64,000 nucleotides of DNA from AP-15 sp963724435 (lineage in GTDB: Bacteria > Pseudomonadota > Alphaproteobacteria > ATCC43930 > CGMCC-115725). The position numbers and the translations under genes were made by a program. Each line of letters starts with the position of its first letter. Within the stretch, counting starts at the first letter, position 1. This document shows, one piece after another, positions 55,234-64,000 of this stretch. The notes below the pieces were generated by a model, which had not been told where the DNA came from, made no database searches, and saw nothing but the letters and a program-made list of their open reading frames with translations. Location: positions 1-64,000 of the forward strand of contig CAVRUN010000015.1 of the NCBI GenBank assembly GCA_963724435.1. The letters are read 5' to 3'.

Positions 55234-55402
55234 TGAGCCCTGCGTAGAGCCGGCTAGGCAGGTTTAGGCTGACAGGCTGATCGGACCCGATCACCAATGA
55301 TACGAGAACGCTAGGTTCGGCGTCGGGTAGCGAGCACAGCCTTTCGTCCGGATCGCATAACGGGTAAGACGGTGGCGGTCGATATGGTCGGGCGAGGGTG
55401 CG

Positions 55403-57100
55403 TTGGGGGACCGCCGGTTCGTCGTCGAGCTGATCAAGCCGTCGCATTACGATGATGACGGCTATGTGATCCAGTGGTGGAAGTCGTGGATCCCGTCGAA
55501 CTCGCTCGCCTGCCTCTATGGCATCGCGTCTGACATCGCCAAGCGGCGTGCGCTTGGCCCCGACGCGGCGGTCGAGATCAACGCCTACGACGAATGCCAT
55601 ACGGTCATCCCGATCCGCCGGATCATCAGCCGCATCAAGAACGCGGACGCCGGCCTCGTATGCCTGGTCGGCGTGCAGTCGAACCAATTCCCGCGGGCAA
55701 TGGATCTCGCGGCTCGGTTTCGAGAGTCCGGGATCGCGGTGGCGATCGGCGGGTTCCACGTTTCGGGTTGCCTGGCAATGCTGCCGCGCCTCGCGCCGGA
55801 TTTGCAGCAGGCGCTTGATCTCGGCATCACCTTATTTGCCGGCGAGGCCGAGGGCCGGCTGGAGGGGCTGTTCGCCGACGCGTTCGCCGGGTGGTTGCGG
55901 CCGATCTACAATTACATGGACGATTTGCCCGGCCTGCAGCAGCAGGTGACACCGTTTCTGCCGATCGACATCGTGCGCCGTTATGGCGAGACGATCGGCG
56001 CCTTCGATGCCGGGCGCGGCTGTCCGTTTCAATGCAGCTTTTGCACAATCATCAATGTCCAGGGGCGCAAATCGCGCTGGCGCGACGCCGATGATGTCGA
56101 GCGGCTGGTGCGCGCCAATCTGGCGCAAGGCGTGTTCCGCTTTTTTATCACCGACGACAATTTCGCGCGTAACCGCAATTGGGAGGCGATTTTCGACCGG
56201 CTGATCCAAATGCGCGAACAGGAAGGCCTGCGCCTGCAATTCATCATTCAGGTCGACACGCTGTGCCACCGCATTCCGAACTTTATCGAAAAGGCGGCGC
56301 GCGCGGGCTGCAAGCGGGTCTTTATCGGGCTCGAAAACATCAACCCCGACAATCTCCTTCAGGCGAAGAAAAAGCAGAACCGGGTGCACGAATACCGCGA
56401 GATGTTCCTCGCCTGGCGGGCAAAGCAGGTTATCACTTATGCCGGTTATATCCTCGGTTTCCCGGGCGATACGCCGGAACGGATCGCGCGCGACATCAAG
56501 ACCGTGCAGCAGGAATTGCCGGTCGATCTGCTCGAATTTTTTATTTTAACGCCATTGCCGGGCTCGGCCGATCATAAGGCGCTCGACGCCGACGGGGTGT
56601 GGATGGACCCCGACATGAACAAATACGATTTGGAGCACGTCACCACCGGTCATCCGATCATGGCCGCAGAAGACTGGCAAAAAGTCTATCGTGACGCCTG
56701 GGATCTGTATTATTCCGAAGCGCATATCGAAACGATCTTTCGCCGCGCCAAGGCAAGCGGCATTAAGCCGGTGCGACTGCTCAATCATATCCTGCAATTT
56801 TACTTCACCTTTATTCAGGAAAACGTGCATCCGCTTCAGGGCGGTTATTTTCGGCGCAAGCTACGCCGCAGTCGCCGCGCGGGCATGCCGCGCGAAAACC
56901 CGCTGATCTTTTATCCGCGCCGGGTTCGAGAAATCGTCGAAACCCACACGAAACTCGCTGCCTTTTACCGGTATCTGCACAAGATCCGCCGCCGCGTCGA
57001 GCGCGACGACCGCACCTATACCGACCCGGCATTGACGCCCATCGCCGATCGCGCATCCGCCCGCCGCGAACCGATGCCCGTCACCGAAGCCGCCGCCTAA
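55403..57100 (+). CDS. B12-binding-type radical SAM protein
   Basis: A 565-residue protein. The N-terminal 190 residues resemble a cobalamin-binding Rossmann domain (AVAIGGFHVSGCLAMLPRLA, FAGEAEGRLEGLF). The radical SAM domain starts at FDAGRGCPFQCSFCTIINVQ, with the CX3CX2C cluster, then FFITDDNFARNRNWEAIFDR, LQFIIQVDTL and KRVFIGLENINPDNLLQA. The C-terminal 150 residues are basic (RRKLRRSRRAG). The start is TTG 55403, six bases after GAGGG; no ATG in frame lies nearby. It stands alone after IS256, so the substrate (methylation or ring chemistry) cannot be read from context. Confidence 0.85.
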   Translation: MGDRRFVVELIKPSHYDDDGYVIQWWKSWIPSNSLACLYGIASDIAKRRALGPDAAVEINAYDECHTVIPIRRIISRIKNADAGLVCLVGVQSNQFPRAMDLAARFRESGIAVAIGGFHVSGCLAMLPRLAPDLQQALDLGITLFAGEAEGRLEGLFADAFAGWLRPIYNYMDDLPGLQQQVTPFLPIDIVRRYGETIGAFDAGRGCPFQCSFCTIINVQGRKSRWRDADDVERLVRANLAQGVFRFFITDDNFARNRNWEAIFDRLIQMREQEGLRLQFIIQVDTLCHRIPNFIEKAARAGCKRVFIGLENINPDNLLQAKKKQNRVHEYREMFLAWRAKQVITYAGYILGFPGDTPERIARDIKTVQQELPVDLLEFFILTPLPGSADHKALDADGVWMDPDMNKYDLEHVTTGHPIMAAEDWQKVYRDAWDLYYSEAHIETIFRRAKASGIKPVRLLNHILQFYFTFIQENVHPLQGGYFRRKLRRSRRAGMPRENPLIFYPRRVREIVETHTKLAAFYRYLHKIRRRVERDDRTYTDPALTPIADRASARREPMPVTEAAA

Positions 57101-57479
57101 AATTTGGTCCTCGGCCGGCTCTCGCTGCCTCGGAGCGATTGCCACTGCGTTGGCAGCACCCGGTCGGAAATGTGCGTTCTGGGCGCCCGCCGCCAAAGCA
57201 GTTTCCGACGCCTTGCTCTCGGGAGAGGAAAATCGGGTGCAGCAGCGGGGGCGATCGCGCCAATCTCGTTCGCCTCACCACAACTCACCGCGATTAACCA
57301 GGCTTCACTCGGGTTCGAGCATCACTCGGGCTAAGTGTTGGGCTGCATAATTCTAATGGCCCGGCCGGAATGCCGGCATCGGCGCAACCGGCATTCCCGT
57401 CGGGGGTGCGGCGAGGGAGTAAGCGGCTAGCGAGTTTTGAAGTCCGGATCGGGACTTCGACGATGATCAGGAGACACAT
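57101..57479. other. Intergenic stretch before crp-type gene
   Basis: No supported gene in 379 bases. It contains the 57367-57397 hairpin and the likely promoter of the crp-type gene. Confidence 0.45.
57367..57397. promoter_or_regulatory. Perfect 10-bp inverted repeat upstream of crp-type gene
   Basis: GGAATGCCGG (57367-57376) and its complement CCGGCATTCC (57388-57397) form a 10-bp stem with an 11-base loop. No T-run follows, so a simple terminator is not indicated; an RNA structure or regulator site is possible. Confidence 0.5.
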
Positions 57480-58304
57480 ATGCCCATTAGGACAGAACTC
57501 CGCATGATCGCCGATTTGGAAGCGGGTGCTCGGGTCATCTCCCCCGGATCGGATCTATACCGTCAAGGTGATGCCTGTTCGTCTTGTTTTATCCTGCTCG
57601 GTGGCTGGATTGCCCTCTCCGTGCTTCTCGATGACGGCTCGTGCCAGATCTTGGATTTCGCCCTCCCGGGTGCGGTGCTCGGCTTTCAGTCGACCGCGGA
57701 CCTCCCGATGTATCATTCTGCCCGGTGTCTCTCGGTGGTGCGGGTCTATGCTTTCCCTCGCCAAAAGCTGGATAGCATGATCGAAGCCAATCCGCAACTC
57801 GCTATCATGTTCTGCCGGCAAGTCACCGCCGATGAGGCACGCGCGCACGACCACCTTGCCAATGTCGGTCTGCGAGACGCCAAGCAACGCATCGCACATC
57901 TCCTGCTGGAACTTTATGTCAGGGTTCGCGGCCGCCTCCCGGTCGAACCGGGCGAGACGATCCAGCTACCGCTCAGTCAGGGCCAGATCGGTCAGGCCGT
58001 CGGCCTGACCTATGTTCACGTATGCCGGACACTTCAAATTCTGCGCGAACGAGGAATCGTCCAGTTCGCCAATCATAATCTTGAAATCATCGACCCCGCG
58101 GCTTTGATTGCTACCGCCGGGGTGGAAGTCGATCTTCCAACCCCACAGCGAACTGCCGGACACCCAACGCTTGCCAAACTCACGGGCCGTCCGACTGCTA
58201 CGGAGGCGGCCGGCTCCTTGCCTGTTGGATGGATGCCGATCCAAAACGATCGCCGGGCCTACCCAGCTTACGATAATGCGTTTACGCCCGCGGAAGCCGC
58301 ATAG
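57480..58304 (+). CDS. Crp/Fnr family transcriptional regulator
   Basis: A 274-residue regulator. Cyclic-nucleotide-binding-like N-terminal domain (GSDLYRQGDACSSCFILLGG, LDFALPGAVLGFQSTADL, AFPRQKLDSMIEANPQLAIM), then the Crp helix-turn-helix (PLSQGQIGQAVGLTYVHVCR, TLQILRERGIVQFANHNLEI). The ATG follows an AGGAG site by about 7 bases. The C-terminal tail of 60 residues is unusual and low-complexity. No FNR-type cysteine cluster is obvious at the N-terminus. It may regulate the oxidoreductase genes downstream. Confidence 0.92.
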   Translation: MPIRTELRMIADLEAGARVISPGSDLYRQGDACSSCFILLGGWIALSVLLDDGSCQILDFALPGAVLGFQSTADLPMYHSARCLSVVRVYAFPRQKLDSMIEANPQLAIMFCRQVTADEARAHDHLANVGLRDAKQRIAHLLLELYVRVRGRLPVEPGETIQLPLSQGQIGQAVGLTYVHVCRTLQILRERGIVQFANHNLEIIDPAALIATAGVEVDLPTPQRTAGHPTLAKLTGRPTATEAAGSLPVGWMPIQNDRRAYPAYDNAFTPAEAA

Positions 58305-58462
58305 GGCCCGATTAGCGACAACATCTCGGAAGGCGCAATGAACTGGGCGTATGCTCAGCCGGGTTGTCGGATGTCGCGGTAAACCCGTGCGCCCGCATAG
58401 CCGCGGCGATGCATGCTTCGCCATGCTGGCGGTGTTCGAATTCGTCTGGCCGACCCCGGAGG

Positions 58463-59770
58463 ATGACATTGCTCAGACGCTGGTTGATCGGGCTCGCCGG
58501 GCTTGTTGTCGTTGGCCTGCTCGGTTTCATCGTTCTGGCATGGCGATCGCCGATCGCTCCGGTCGCGCCGCCCGCAGCGGCAAGCTTTCCGCCGGAGCTC
58601 GTTGCCAAGGGTGAGGCTCTCGCAGGCGGTGGCTATTGCGCGACCTGCCATACCGCCAAGGGCGGGCAAAAATTTGCCGGCGGCTATGCCATGCAAACGC
58701 CCTTTGGTGTGATCTATTCGAGCAATATCACACCCAATCCGGAGACCGGTATCGGGACCTGGTCGGAAGCAGCTTTCGCGCGAGCGATGCGAGAGGGTGT
58801 GGCGCGTGACGGCTCGCATCTCTTCCCGGCGTTTCCCTACAATCACTTCACAAAGCTGTCGGACGACGACGTTCGGGCGCTCTACGCCTACTTCATGACG
58901 AGACCGCCGGTTCGTGCCGTCGCTCAGGCAAACGGGCTGCCCTTCCCCCTTAACGTTCGTGCCCTTCAAGCCGCATGGAAATTGCTGTTCTTCAGGCCAG
59001 GCCGGTTCCAGCCCGATGCCGCGAAAAGCGCCGAATGGAATCGCGGCGCTTATCTGGCGCAGGGTTTGAGCCATTGCGGCGCCTGCCACACGCCACGGAA
59101 TTTTCTCGGCGCGGAGAAGCAAGACGACGCTTACGCGGGCGCGCTGGTCGATGGCTGGATCGCGCCGCCGCTGACCGATGCTAATCCCGCACCCGCACCG
59201 TGGACGCAAGACGAACTCCACCACTATCTGCGCATTGGCGCGAGTGTCCTGCACGGAACAGCGGCGGGCCCGATGGCCGCGGTCGTGCATGGCGGCCTCT
59301 CGACATTGCCGGATGCGGATGTCGAAGCCATCACGGCGTACTTTGCCGATATCGACCAGGCGCGCAAGCGCGAGGCGGCGGTCGGTGCTGCGGTCTCGCG
59401 CGCCATGTCGTATTCGTCCCTAGGTTCGGGGCAGCAATTCGACGCCGCCGCGCGACTTTACACGGCCGCCTGCGCTTCGTGCCACTACAATGCCGGAAAA
59501 GCGCCGCTCGCAGTTCGGCCCGATCTTGCACTCAACAGCGCGCTCAGCCTGCCGGATCCGACCAATCTGGTCCAGGTGATGATGCGTGGCATCAATGCCA
59601 ACGAGGGGCTGCCGGGGATCGTCATGCCGGGCTTTGCACCGGGCTTCACCGACGCCGATATCGCCCGCATCGCCGCTTATCTGCGGCGCACGCGCACGAA
59701 CCTGCCGCCGTGGAGTGACCTCGACCGGAAGATCGCCGCGGTGCGACAGCAGATCGACGCAACGCGCTAA
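58463..59770 (+). CDS. Trihaem cytochrome c, dehydrogenase electron-transfer subunit
   Basis: About 435 residues with an N-terminal membrane anchor (LIGLAGLVVVGLLGFIVLAW) and three CXXCH haem sites (YCATCHTAKGG, HCGACHTPRNF, ASCHYNAGKAP). This is the membrane-bound cytochrome subunit type found with alcohol, gluconate and aldehyde dehydrogenases, passing electrons to ubiquinol oxidase. GGAGG touches ATG 58463 without spacing; TTG 58469, six bases further on, may be the real start. An open frame extends back to 58364 but those residues look non-coding. It is upstream of the 2Fe-2S and molybdenum subunits, as in aldehyde dehydrogenase operons. Confidence 0.88.
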   Translation: MTLLRRWLIGLAGLVVVGLLGFIVLAWRSPIAPVAPPAAASFPPELVAKGEALAGGGYCATCHTAKGGQKFAGGYAMQTPFGVIYSSNITPNPETGIGTWSEAAFARAMREGVARDGSHLFPAFPYNHFTKLSDDDVRALYAYFMTRPPVRAVAQANGLPFPLNVRALQAAWKLLFFRPGRFQPDAAKSAEWNRGAYLAQGLSHCGACHTPRNFLGAEKQDDAYAGALVDGWIAPPLTDANPAPAPWTQDELHHYLRIGASVLHGTAAGPMAAVVHGGLSTLPDADVEAITAYFADIDQARKREAAVGAAVSRAMSYSSLGSGQQFDAAARLYTAACASCHYNAGKAPLAVRPDLALNSALSLPDPTNLVQVMMRGINANEGLPGIVMPGFAPGFTDADIARIAAYLRRTRTNLPPWSDLDRKIAAVRQQIDATR

Positions 59771-59794
59771 AATTACCAAAGGGAGCCGTTGTTT

Positions 59795-60268
59795 ATGACC
59801 AGATTCCAGATCAACGGCCGATCCGTATCGGTGGATGTCGAGAACGACACGCCGCTGCTTTGGGTGATCCGCGATACGATCGGTCTCACCGGCACCAAGT
59901 TCGGCTGCGGGATCGGCATGTGCGGCGCCTGCACTGTGCATGTCGGCGGGCGCCCGACGCGCTCATGCATCACGCCGGTCGGCAACGTCGCGGGCGCCGC
60001 GGTAACGACGATCGAGGGGCTCGATCCGAGAGGGCAGCATCCTCTGCAAAAGGCCTGGGTGTCGCTCCAGGTGCCGCAATGCGGCTATTGCCAGTCCGGC
60101 CAGATCATGCAGGCCGCTAGCCTGATCAGGGATTTCCCGAGACCGACCGATCAGGACATTGACGCCGTCATGTCCGGCAATCTGTGCCGGTGCATGACCT
60201 ATCTCCGCATCCGCAAGGCGATCAAAGCGGCTGCCGCCGAAGTGAGGAGCACCGCGAGCAATGGGTAA
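59795..60268 (+). CDS. 2Fe-2S subunit of molybdenum hydroxylase
   Basis: A 157-residue protein of the XdhS/IorA type. The plant-type ferredoxin cluster lies in GCGIGMCGACTVHVGG with RSCITPVGNV, and the second cluster in CGYCQSGQIMQAASL with NLCRCMTYLRI. ATG 59795 is the start; the TTG at 59789 would add two residues. Its stop overlaps by eight bases the start of the large subunit, showing translational coupling. Confidence 0.94.
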   Translation: MTRFQINGRSVSVDVENDTPLLWVIRDTIGLTGTKFGCGIGMCGACTVHVGGRPTRSCITPVGNVAGAAVTTIEGLDPRGQHPLQKAWVSLQVPQCGYCQSGQIMQAASLIRDFPRPTDQDIDAVMSGNLCRCMTYLRIRKAIKAAAAEVRSTASNG

Positions 60269-62552
60269 ACTCCTTCATCACGCCGCGGGCGATGCCCTGC
60301 CATTGTCGCGCCGCGGCTTTCTGATTGTCGCGGCCGGCGCAGGCTTTGCCTTTGGTTATGCAAAGGCTGGCCTTGCGGCGACCGATGCGATAGTGACGGC
60401 GCAGCCCGCGTTCGAGCCCACCATCTGGTATCGCATCGACCGCAACGGGATCGTCACCGTCAATATCATCCGCGCCGAGATGGGCCAGCATGTCGGCACC
60501 GCGCTTGCCCGTATCCTGGCCGACGAGCTTGAGGTCGATTGGGACAATGTCCGGCTCGATGCGGTCGACAGCAATGCAAAATGGGGCCTGATGGTGACCG
60601 GCGGAAGCTGGTCGGTGTGGATGACCTTTCCGGTCTTCAGCCATGCCGGCGCCGCCGGGCGCATCGCTCTCGTCGAGGAGGGCGCCAGGCTTCTCGGCGT
60701 TGCCGCAACGCAATGTACGGCGCGCAGCGGCGCTGTCGTCGCTGGGGATCGGTCGATCTCCTATGCTGAGATCGTCCAGCGCGGCGATCTCAGCCGTACC
60801 TTCACTGCCGATGAACTGGCGCGGATGCCAATCAAGCCGGCCGCAGAACGGCGGCTGATCGGTCGGCCTGTAATGGCGCTCGATATCCCCTCCAAGACAA
60901 ATGGTGCCGCGCGCTATGGCATCGACGCGAAGGTCGAGGGCATGGTCTATGCCCGACCCAAGATCCCGCCGACGCGCAACGACTGCAAGGTGCGCTCGAT
61001 CGACAATTCCGCGGCGCGGGGCGTGAAAGGCTATATCAAGAGCCTCGCTCTCGAGGACCCGTCGGGTACGGTGCCCGGCTGGGTCATGGTTTTCGCCGAG
61101 ACATACCCCGCGGCGATACGCGCTGCCGATCTCGTGACGGTCGATTGGGCGGTGGGCGAAGGCGCCAACGTCTCCGAGCAGGACATTCTCGATTATGGCG
61201 CAAAGCAGATTGCCGACCCAAAGGGCGGCGTCTTCCTTGTCGACGACGAGGGTGTGGACGCTGCTTTTCGTAACGCGAAGTCAATGCTCGCGCAGACCTA
61301 CACGACGAGCAGTGTCCTGCATGTCCAGCTCGAGCCGGTCAACGCGCTCGCCTTCGAGAGGGACGGCATCTTCGAGATCCACACCGGAAATCAGTGGCAG
61401 ACATTGATCCTGCCGGTGCTTTCAAAAGCGCTCGGCCTGCCGCAAGAACGCATCGTTTTGCGCAGCTACTATCTTGGTGGTGGTTTTGGACGACGCCTCA
61501 ATGGCGATTATACCGTACCGGCGGCACTCGCCGCCAAAGCGCTGGGCCGGCCAGTAAAGATGGTGCTGACGCGTCCCGACGATATGCGCTTCAATTCATT
61601 CCGCTCGCCTTCCATCCAGACACTGCGCATGGCCTTTGATGATGGCGGCAAGGTCACGGCAATGGAGCATCACGCGTCCGCGGGCTGGCCCACCCTGGTC
61701 ATGGCGAAGGGATTCATGTCCAAGGGCCTCCATCAGGCGCTTTACGACCCGTTTGCGATCTCGGGCGCCGACCATTGGTACGATGTCGGGGCGCAGCGTG
61801 TGCGGGCCCTGTCAAACGATGTCGCCAATCGCGCCTTTCGGCCGGGCTGGCTGCGCTCGGTCGGCCCCGGCTGGACCAATTGGGCGGTGGAGAGCTTCAT
61901 CGACGAGGCGGCGCACAAGGTCGGCGCGGACCCCGTCGAGTTCCGCGTCGGGATGCTGAACGGAAGGCCGGGTCGCAATGCGGGCTCAAGCCCCAATTCC
62001 GTGGGCGGCGCAAAGCGCCAGGCCGCGGTCGTTCGACAGGTCGCACAAAAGGCCGGCTGGGGTGCGGAGATGCCAAAGAATAGCGGCCTCGGCATCGCCA
62101 CCACATTCGGCCAGGAACGCGATATGCCGACCTGGATCGCCTGCGTCGCGCGCGTCGCAGTAAACCGGGGAAGCGGCGTCGTGAAGGTCGAAAAGCTGAC
62201 GATCGTTGTGGATGCCGGCACCATTGTCGATCCGGACGGTGCGCTGGCGCAGATCGAGGGCGGGGCGCTGTGGGGCCTCAGTATGGCGCTTTATGAAGGC
62301 ACTGAATTCGTCAAAGGGCAGGTGCAAGACACGAATCTCGACACCTACGGGCCATTGCGCATTGGCGACGTGCCCGAGATTGACGTCGAGTTTGTCGACA
62401 GCACGGAAGTGCCGGTCGGCCTGGGCGAGCCGGGGACGACCGTCGTCGGTCCTGCCATTGGCAACGCTATCTTCGCGGCCGTCGGGGTACGCCTGCGCCA
62501 CTTGCCGATCCGTCCGGCAATGGTGTTGGGGTCGCTCGCCGGGCACAGCTGA
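60261..62552 (+). CDS. Molybdopterin-binding subunit of aldehyde/isoquinoline oxidoreductase type
   Basis: A 763-residue protein with a twin-arginine signal (LSRRGFLIVAAGAGFAFGYA), so the complex is exported. It has the aldehyde/xanthine dehydrogenase molybdopterin-binding layout: NGIVTVNIIRAEMGQHVGTA, HVQLEPVNALAFERDG, YYLGGGFGRRLNGDYTVPAA and the C-terminal GLGEPGTTVVGPAIGNA with the active-site Glu. Most related are IorB and the periplasmic aldehyde dehydrogenases of acetic acid bacteria. With the 2Fe-2S subunit and cytochrome c it forms a complex that oxidises an aldehyde or N-heterocycle and feeds electrons to the membrane. Substrate unknown. Confidence 0.9.
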   Translation: MGKLLHHAAGDALPLSRRGFLIVAAGAGFAFGYAKAGLAATDAIVTAQPAFEPTIWYRIDRNGIVTVNIIRAEMGQHVGTALARILADELEVDWDNVRLDAVDSNAKWGLMVTGGSWSVWMTFPVFSHAGAAGRIALVEEGARLLGVAATQCTARSGAVVAGDRSISYAEIVQRGDLSRTFTADELARMPIKPAAERRLIGRPVMALDIPSKTNGAARYGIDAKVEGMVYARPKIPPTRNDCKVRSIDNSAARGVKGYIKSLALEDPSGTVPGWVMVFAETYPAAIRAADLVTVDWAVGEGANVSEQDILDYGAKQIADPKGGVFLVDDEGVDAAFRNAKSMLAQTYTTSSVLHVQLEPVNALAFERDGIFEIHTGNQWQTLILPVLSKALGLPQERIVLRSYYLGGGFGRRLNGDYTVPAALAAKALGRPVKMVLTRPDDMRFNSFRSPSIQTLRMAFDDGGKVTAMEHHASAGWPTLVMAKGFMSKGLHQALYDPFAISGADHWYDVGAQRVRALSNDVANRAFRPGWLRSVGPGWTNWAVESFIDEAAHKVGADPVEFRVGMLNGRPGRNAGSSPNSVGGAKRQAAVVRQVAQKAGWGAEMPKNSGLGIATTFGQERDMPTWIACVARVAVNRGSGVVKVEKLTIVVDAGTIVDPDGALAQIEGGALWGLSMALYEGTEFVKGQVQDTNLDTYGPLRIGDVPEIDVEFVDSTEVPVGLGEPGTTVVGPAIGNAIFAAVGVRLRHLPIRPAMVLGSLAGHS

Positions 62553-62767
62553 GCCGTCCAGTGGTTGCCTCAAATTCGGAAGAACCTGATCGCTGCGAGC
62601 AGGGTGTAAGCCGGTTCGAAACGATCGCCCGGCTCCGCAAGTCTCAATATGGCGTTTATTGAAACGAGAGCCGCTTAGACCTTCAATCTTGAGCCGTCGC
62701 ACTATCCTAGGGACCCGATTGCCACTAAAAGAGGGACTGAATGCTTACGGCACGAAAGGGTGAGTAG

Positions 62768-64000
62768 ATGGCGCTGATAACATCCGGCCCCGCGCCCGCC
62801 TCACAGAGTCTGCCGATGAGCTTCCGACTGATCGTTGGAATTGCGGCCCTTGGGGGATTGCTATTTGGTTATGACACCGGCGTAATCTCCGGGGCGTTAC
62901 TGTTCATCCGGACCGATTTCCACCTCTCGCCGGCAATGCAGGGCGTGGTTGCTGGGATCGCGCTAGCCGGAGCGACAGCGGGTGCCGCCTTCGCTGGCAG
63001 CCTGTCCGACCGGTTCGGTCGGCGCAAAGTCCTTTTTGTGACCGGGCTTGTCTTTGTTGCTGGCTCGATCATCGCGGCTTTGGCGCCGGGAACATCGGTC
63101 CTGCTGGCGGGGCGGATTATCGTCGGCGGCGGCATCGGCTTCGCCTCGATGCTGACGCCCTTATATCTGGCGGAAACGGCGCCGGCGAGCAGCCGGGGCG
63201 CGCTGGTCTCACTCAACCAGCTCGCGATCACCTGCGGCATCCTTGTCTCCTATCTCATCGGCTATGTCTTCGCCCAAACCGGTCAGTGGCGCTGGATGCT
63301 GGCGCTTGGCGCCGTCCCGGGCGCGATCCTCGCCATCGGCATGCTGGTGCTGCCCGAGACGCCGCGCTGGCTCGCCGGGCATGGGCATATGGCCGAGGCC
63401 GGCACGGCGCTTCGCCGGTTGCGCGGTACCACGAGCGACACCGAAGGCGAACTCGCCGAGCTGCGCACCGATATCAGGCGCGAAGGACGACTGGTTGGTT
63501 GGCGCGCGCTGCTCAACCCAGCGGTGCGCCCGCCACTGGTCATCGGCGTCGGCTTGGCGATCTTTCAGCAAATCACCGGGATCAACACGGTCATCTATTT
63601 TGCCCCGACCATCTTCCAGGCTGCCGGTCTTTCCTCCGCATCCTCCGCCATCCTCGCGACCGCGGGTGTGGGCGTCGTCAATGTCGCGATGACGGTGGTG
63701 GCGATGCAATTAATCGACAGGCTCGGCAGACGCACCTTGCTGTTGTGGGGCCTTATGGGCATGGCGGTGTGCCTAGTGCTCCTCGGCCTCGGCTTTGCCG
63801 TCGGCGGCTCCTCTACCGCGCTCGGCTGGGCCACCGCGCTCAGCCTTGCCGCCTATGTCGGCTTCTTCGCCATCGGCCTTGGGCCCGTATTCTGGCTGCT
63901 GATCGCCGAGATCTTCCCGCTCTACATACGCGGCCGCGCGATGGGGGTGGCGACAATTGCCAACTGGGGCAGCAACCTCTTGGTGACGGTCACTTTCCTG
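62768..64000 (+). CDS. Sugar porter family MFS transporter, 3' end outside window
   Basis: The frame is open from ATG 62768 to the edge (411 codons without a stop). It is a 12-helix major facilitator of the sugar porter group: GGLLFGYDTGVISGALLFIR in TM1, SLSDRFGRRKVLFVTGLVF, the PETPRWL motif (LVLPETPRWLAG), QQITGINTVIYFAPTIFQAA in TM7, and IDRLGRRTLLLWGL. It probably imports a hexose, pentose or polyol with H+. There is no obvious co-transcription with the upstream molybdenum hydroxylase, which ends 215 bases earlier. Confidence 0.93.
   Translation, partial: MALITSGPAPASQSLPMSFRLIVGIAALGGLLFGYDTGVISGALLFIRTDFHLSPAMQGVVAGIALAGATAGAAFAGSLSDRFGRRKVLFVTGLVFVAGSIIAALAPGTSVLLAGRIIVGGGIGFASMLTPLYLAETAPASSRGALVSLNQLAITCGILVSYLIGYVFAQTGQWRWMLALGAVPGAILAIGMLVLPETPRWLAGHGHMAEAGTALRRLRGTTSDTEGELAELRTDIRREGRLVGWRALLNPAVRPPLVIGVGLAIFQQITGINTVIYFAPTIFQAAGLSSASSAILATAGVGVVNVAMTVVAMQLIDRLGRRTLLLWGLMGMAVCLVLLGLGFAVGGSSTALGWATALSLAAYVGFFAIGLGPVFWLLIAEIFPLYIRGRAMGVATIANWGSNLLVTVTFL

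Noticed and set aside
58355..59290. A 311-codon minus-strand frame opposite the trihaem cytochrome
   Set aside because: It is the complement of haem-binding coding sequence, with no domain of its own.

Overview
The window looks like the chromosome of a GC-rich alphaproteobacterium. The main evidence is the block at 32.2-48.0 kb, where single-copy housekeeping genes lie on the minus strand in an order familiar from alphaproteobacteria: murJ, trpS, nifU-like, tsaB, rimI, mucR-type regulator, fur family, olsB-like, plsC, miaB, phoH, ybeY, corC, lnt, an XRE regulator, metK and trmB, with a tRNA-Cys(GCA) beside them. A Ros/MucR zinc-finger regulator, an OlsB-type acyltransferase and the aldehyde/isoquinoline oxidoreductase cluster fit the same class. 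Genus cannot be resolved by eye; a Rhodospirillales- or Acetobacterales-like lineage is a guess.

Layout. 0-11 kb is a pile-up of mobile DNA. A large serine recombinase with a small DUF5372-like partner abuts a cut IS66 tnpB. A complete IS66 tnpC follows. A second recombinase/DUF5372-like unit lies inside an IS110-family transposase and splits it in two. Between them are an uncharacterised gene cut by IS66 and a zinc-ribbon protein with a PD-(D/E)XK nuclease-like C-terminus. 11-20 kb holds two exported proteins (BamE-like and LVIVD-repeat), remnants of a prophage or island (an internally deleted integrase and a terminase fused to an integrase end), a broken MFS transporter and a lipoprotein. 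20-32 kb has a decayed IS1380, small envelope proteins, an operon of CYTH-like protein, SLC13 permease and membrane protein, a BKACE-family enzyme, an OmpA-type lipoprotein, two AraC paralogues and a broken solute-binding protein.

48-64 kb is a metabolic accessory region: an alpha/beta hydrolase of the haloacetate dehalogenase type, a frameshifted winged-helix/TPR regulator divergent from a thiosulfate module (TsdA-like dihaem cytochrome, TauE/SafE permease, Tat-exported protein), an IS256 insertion, a radical SAM protein, a Crp/Fnr regulator, a three-gene periplasmic molybdenum hydroxylase complex (trihaem cytochrome c, 2Fe-2S subunit, molybdopterin subunit), and a sugar-porter MFS gene running off the end.

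At least eight genes are broken by single-base changes, several in short homopolymers. Some are clearly decaying (IS elements, phage genes), but one is a core gene (phoH), so residual sequencing error must be considered next to true pseudogenisation. No CRISPR array or rRNA was seen.
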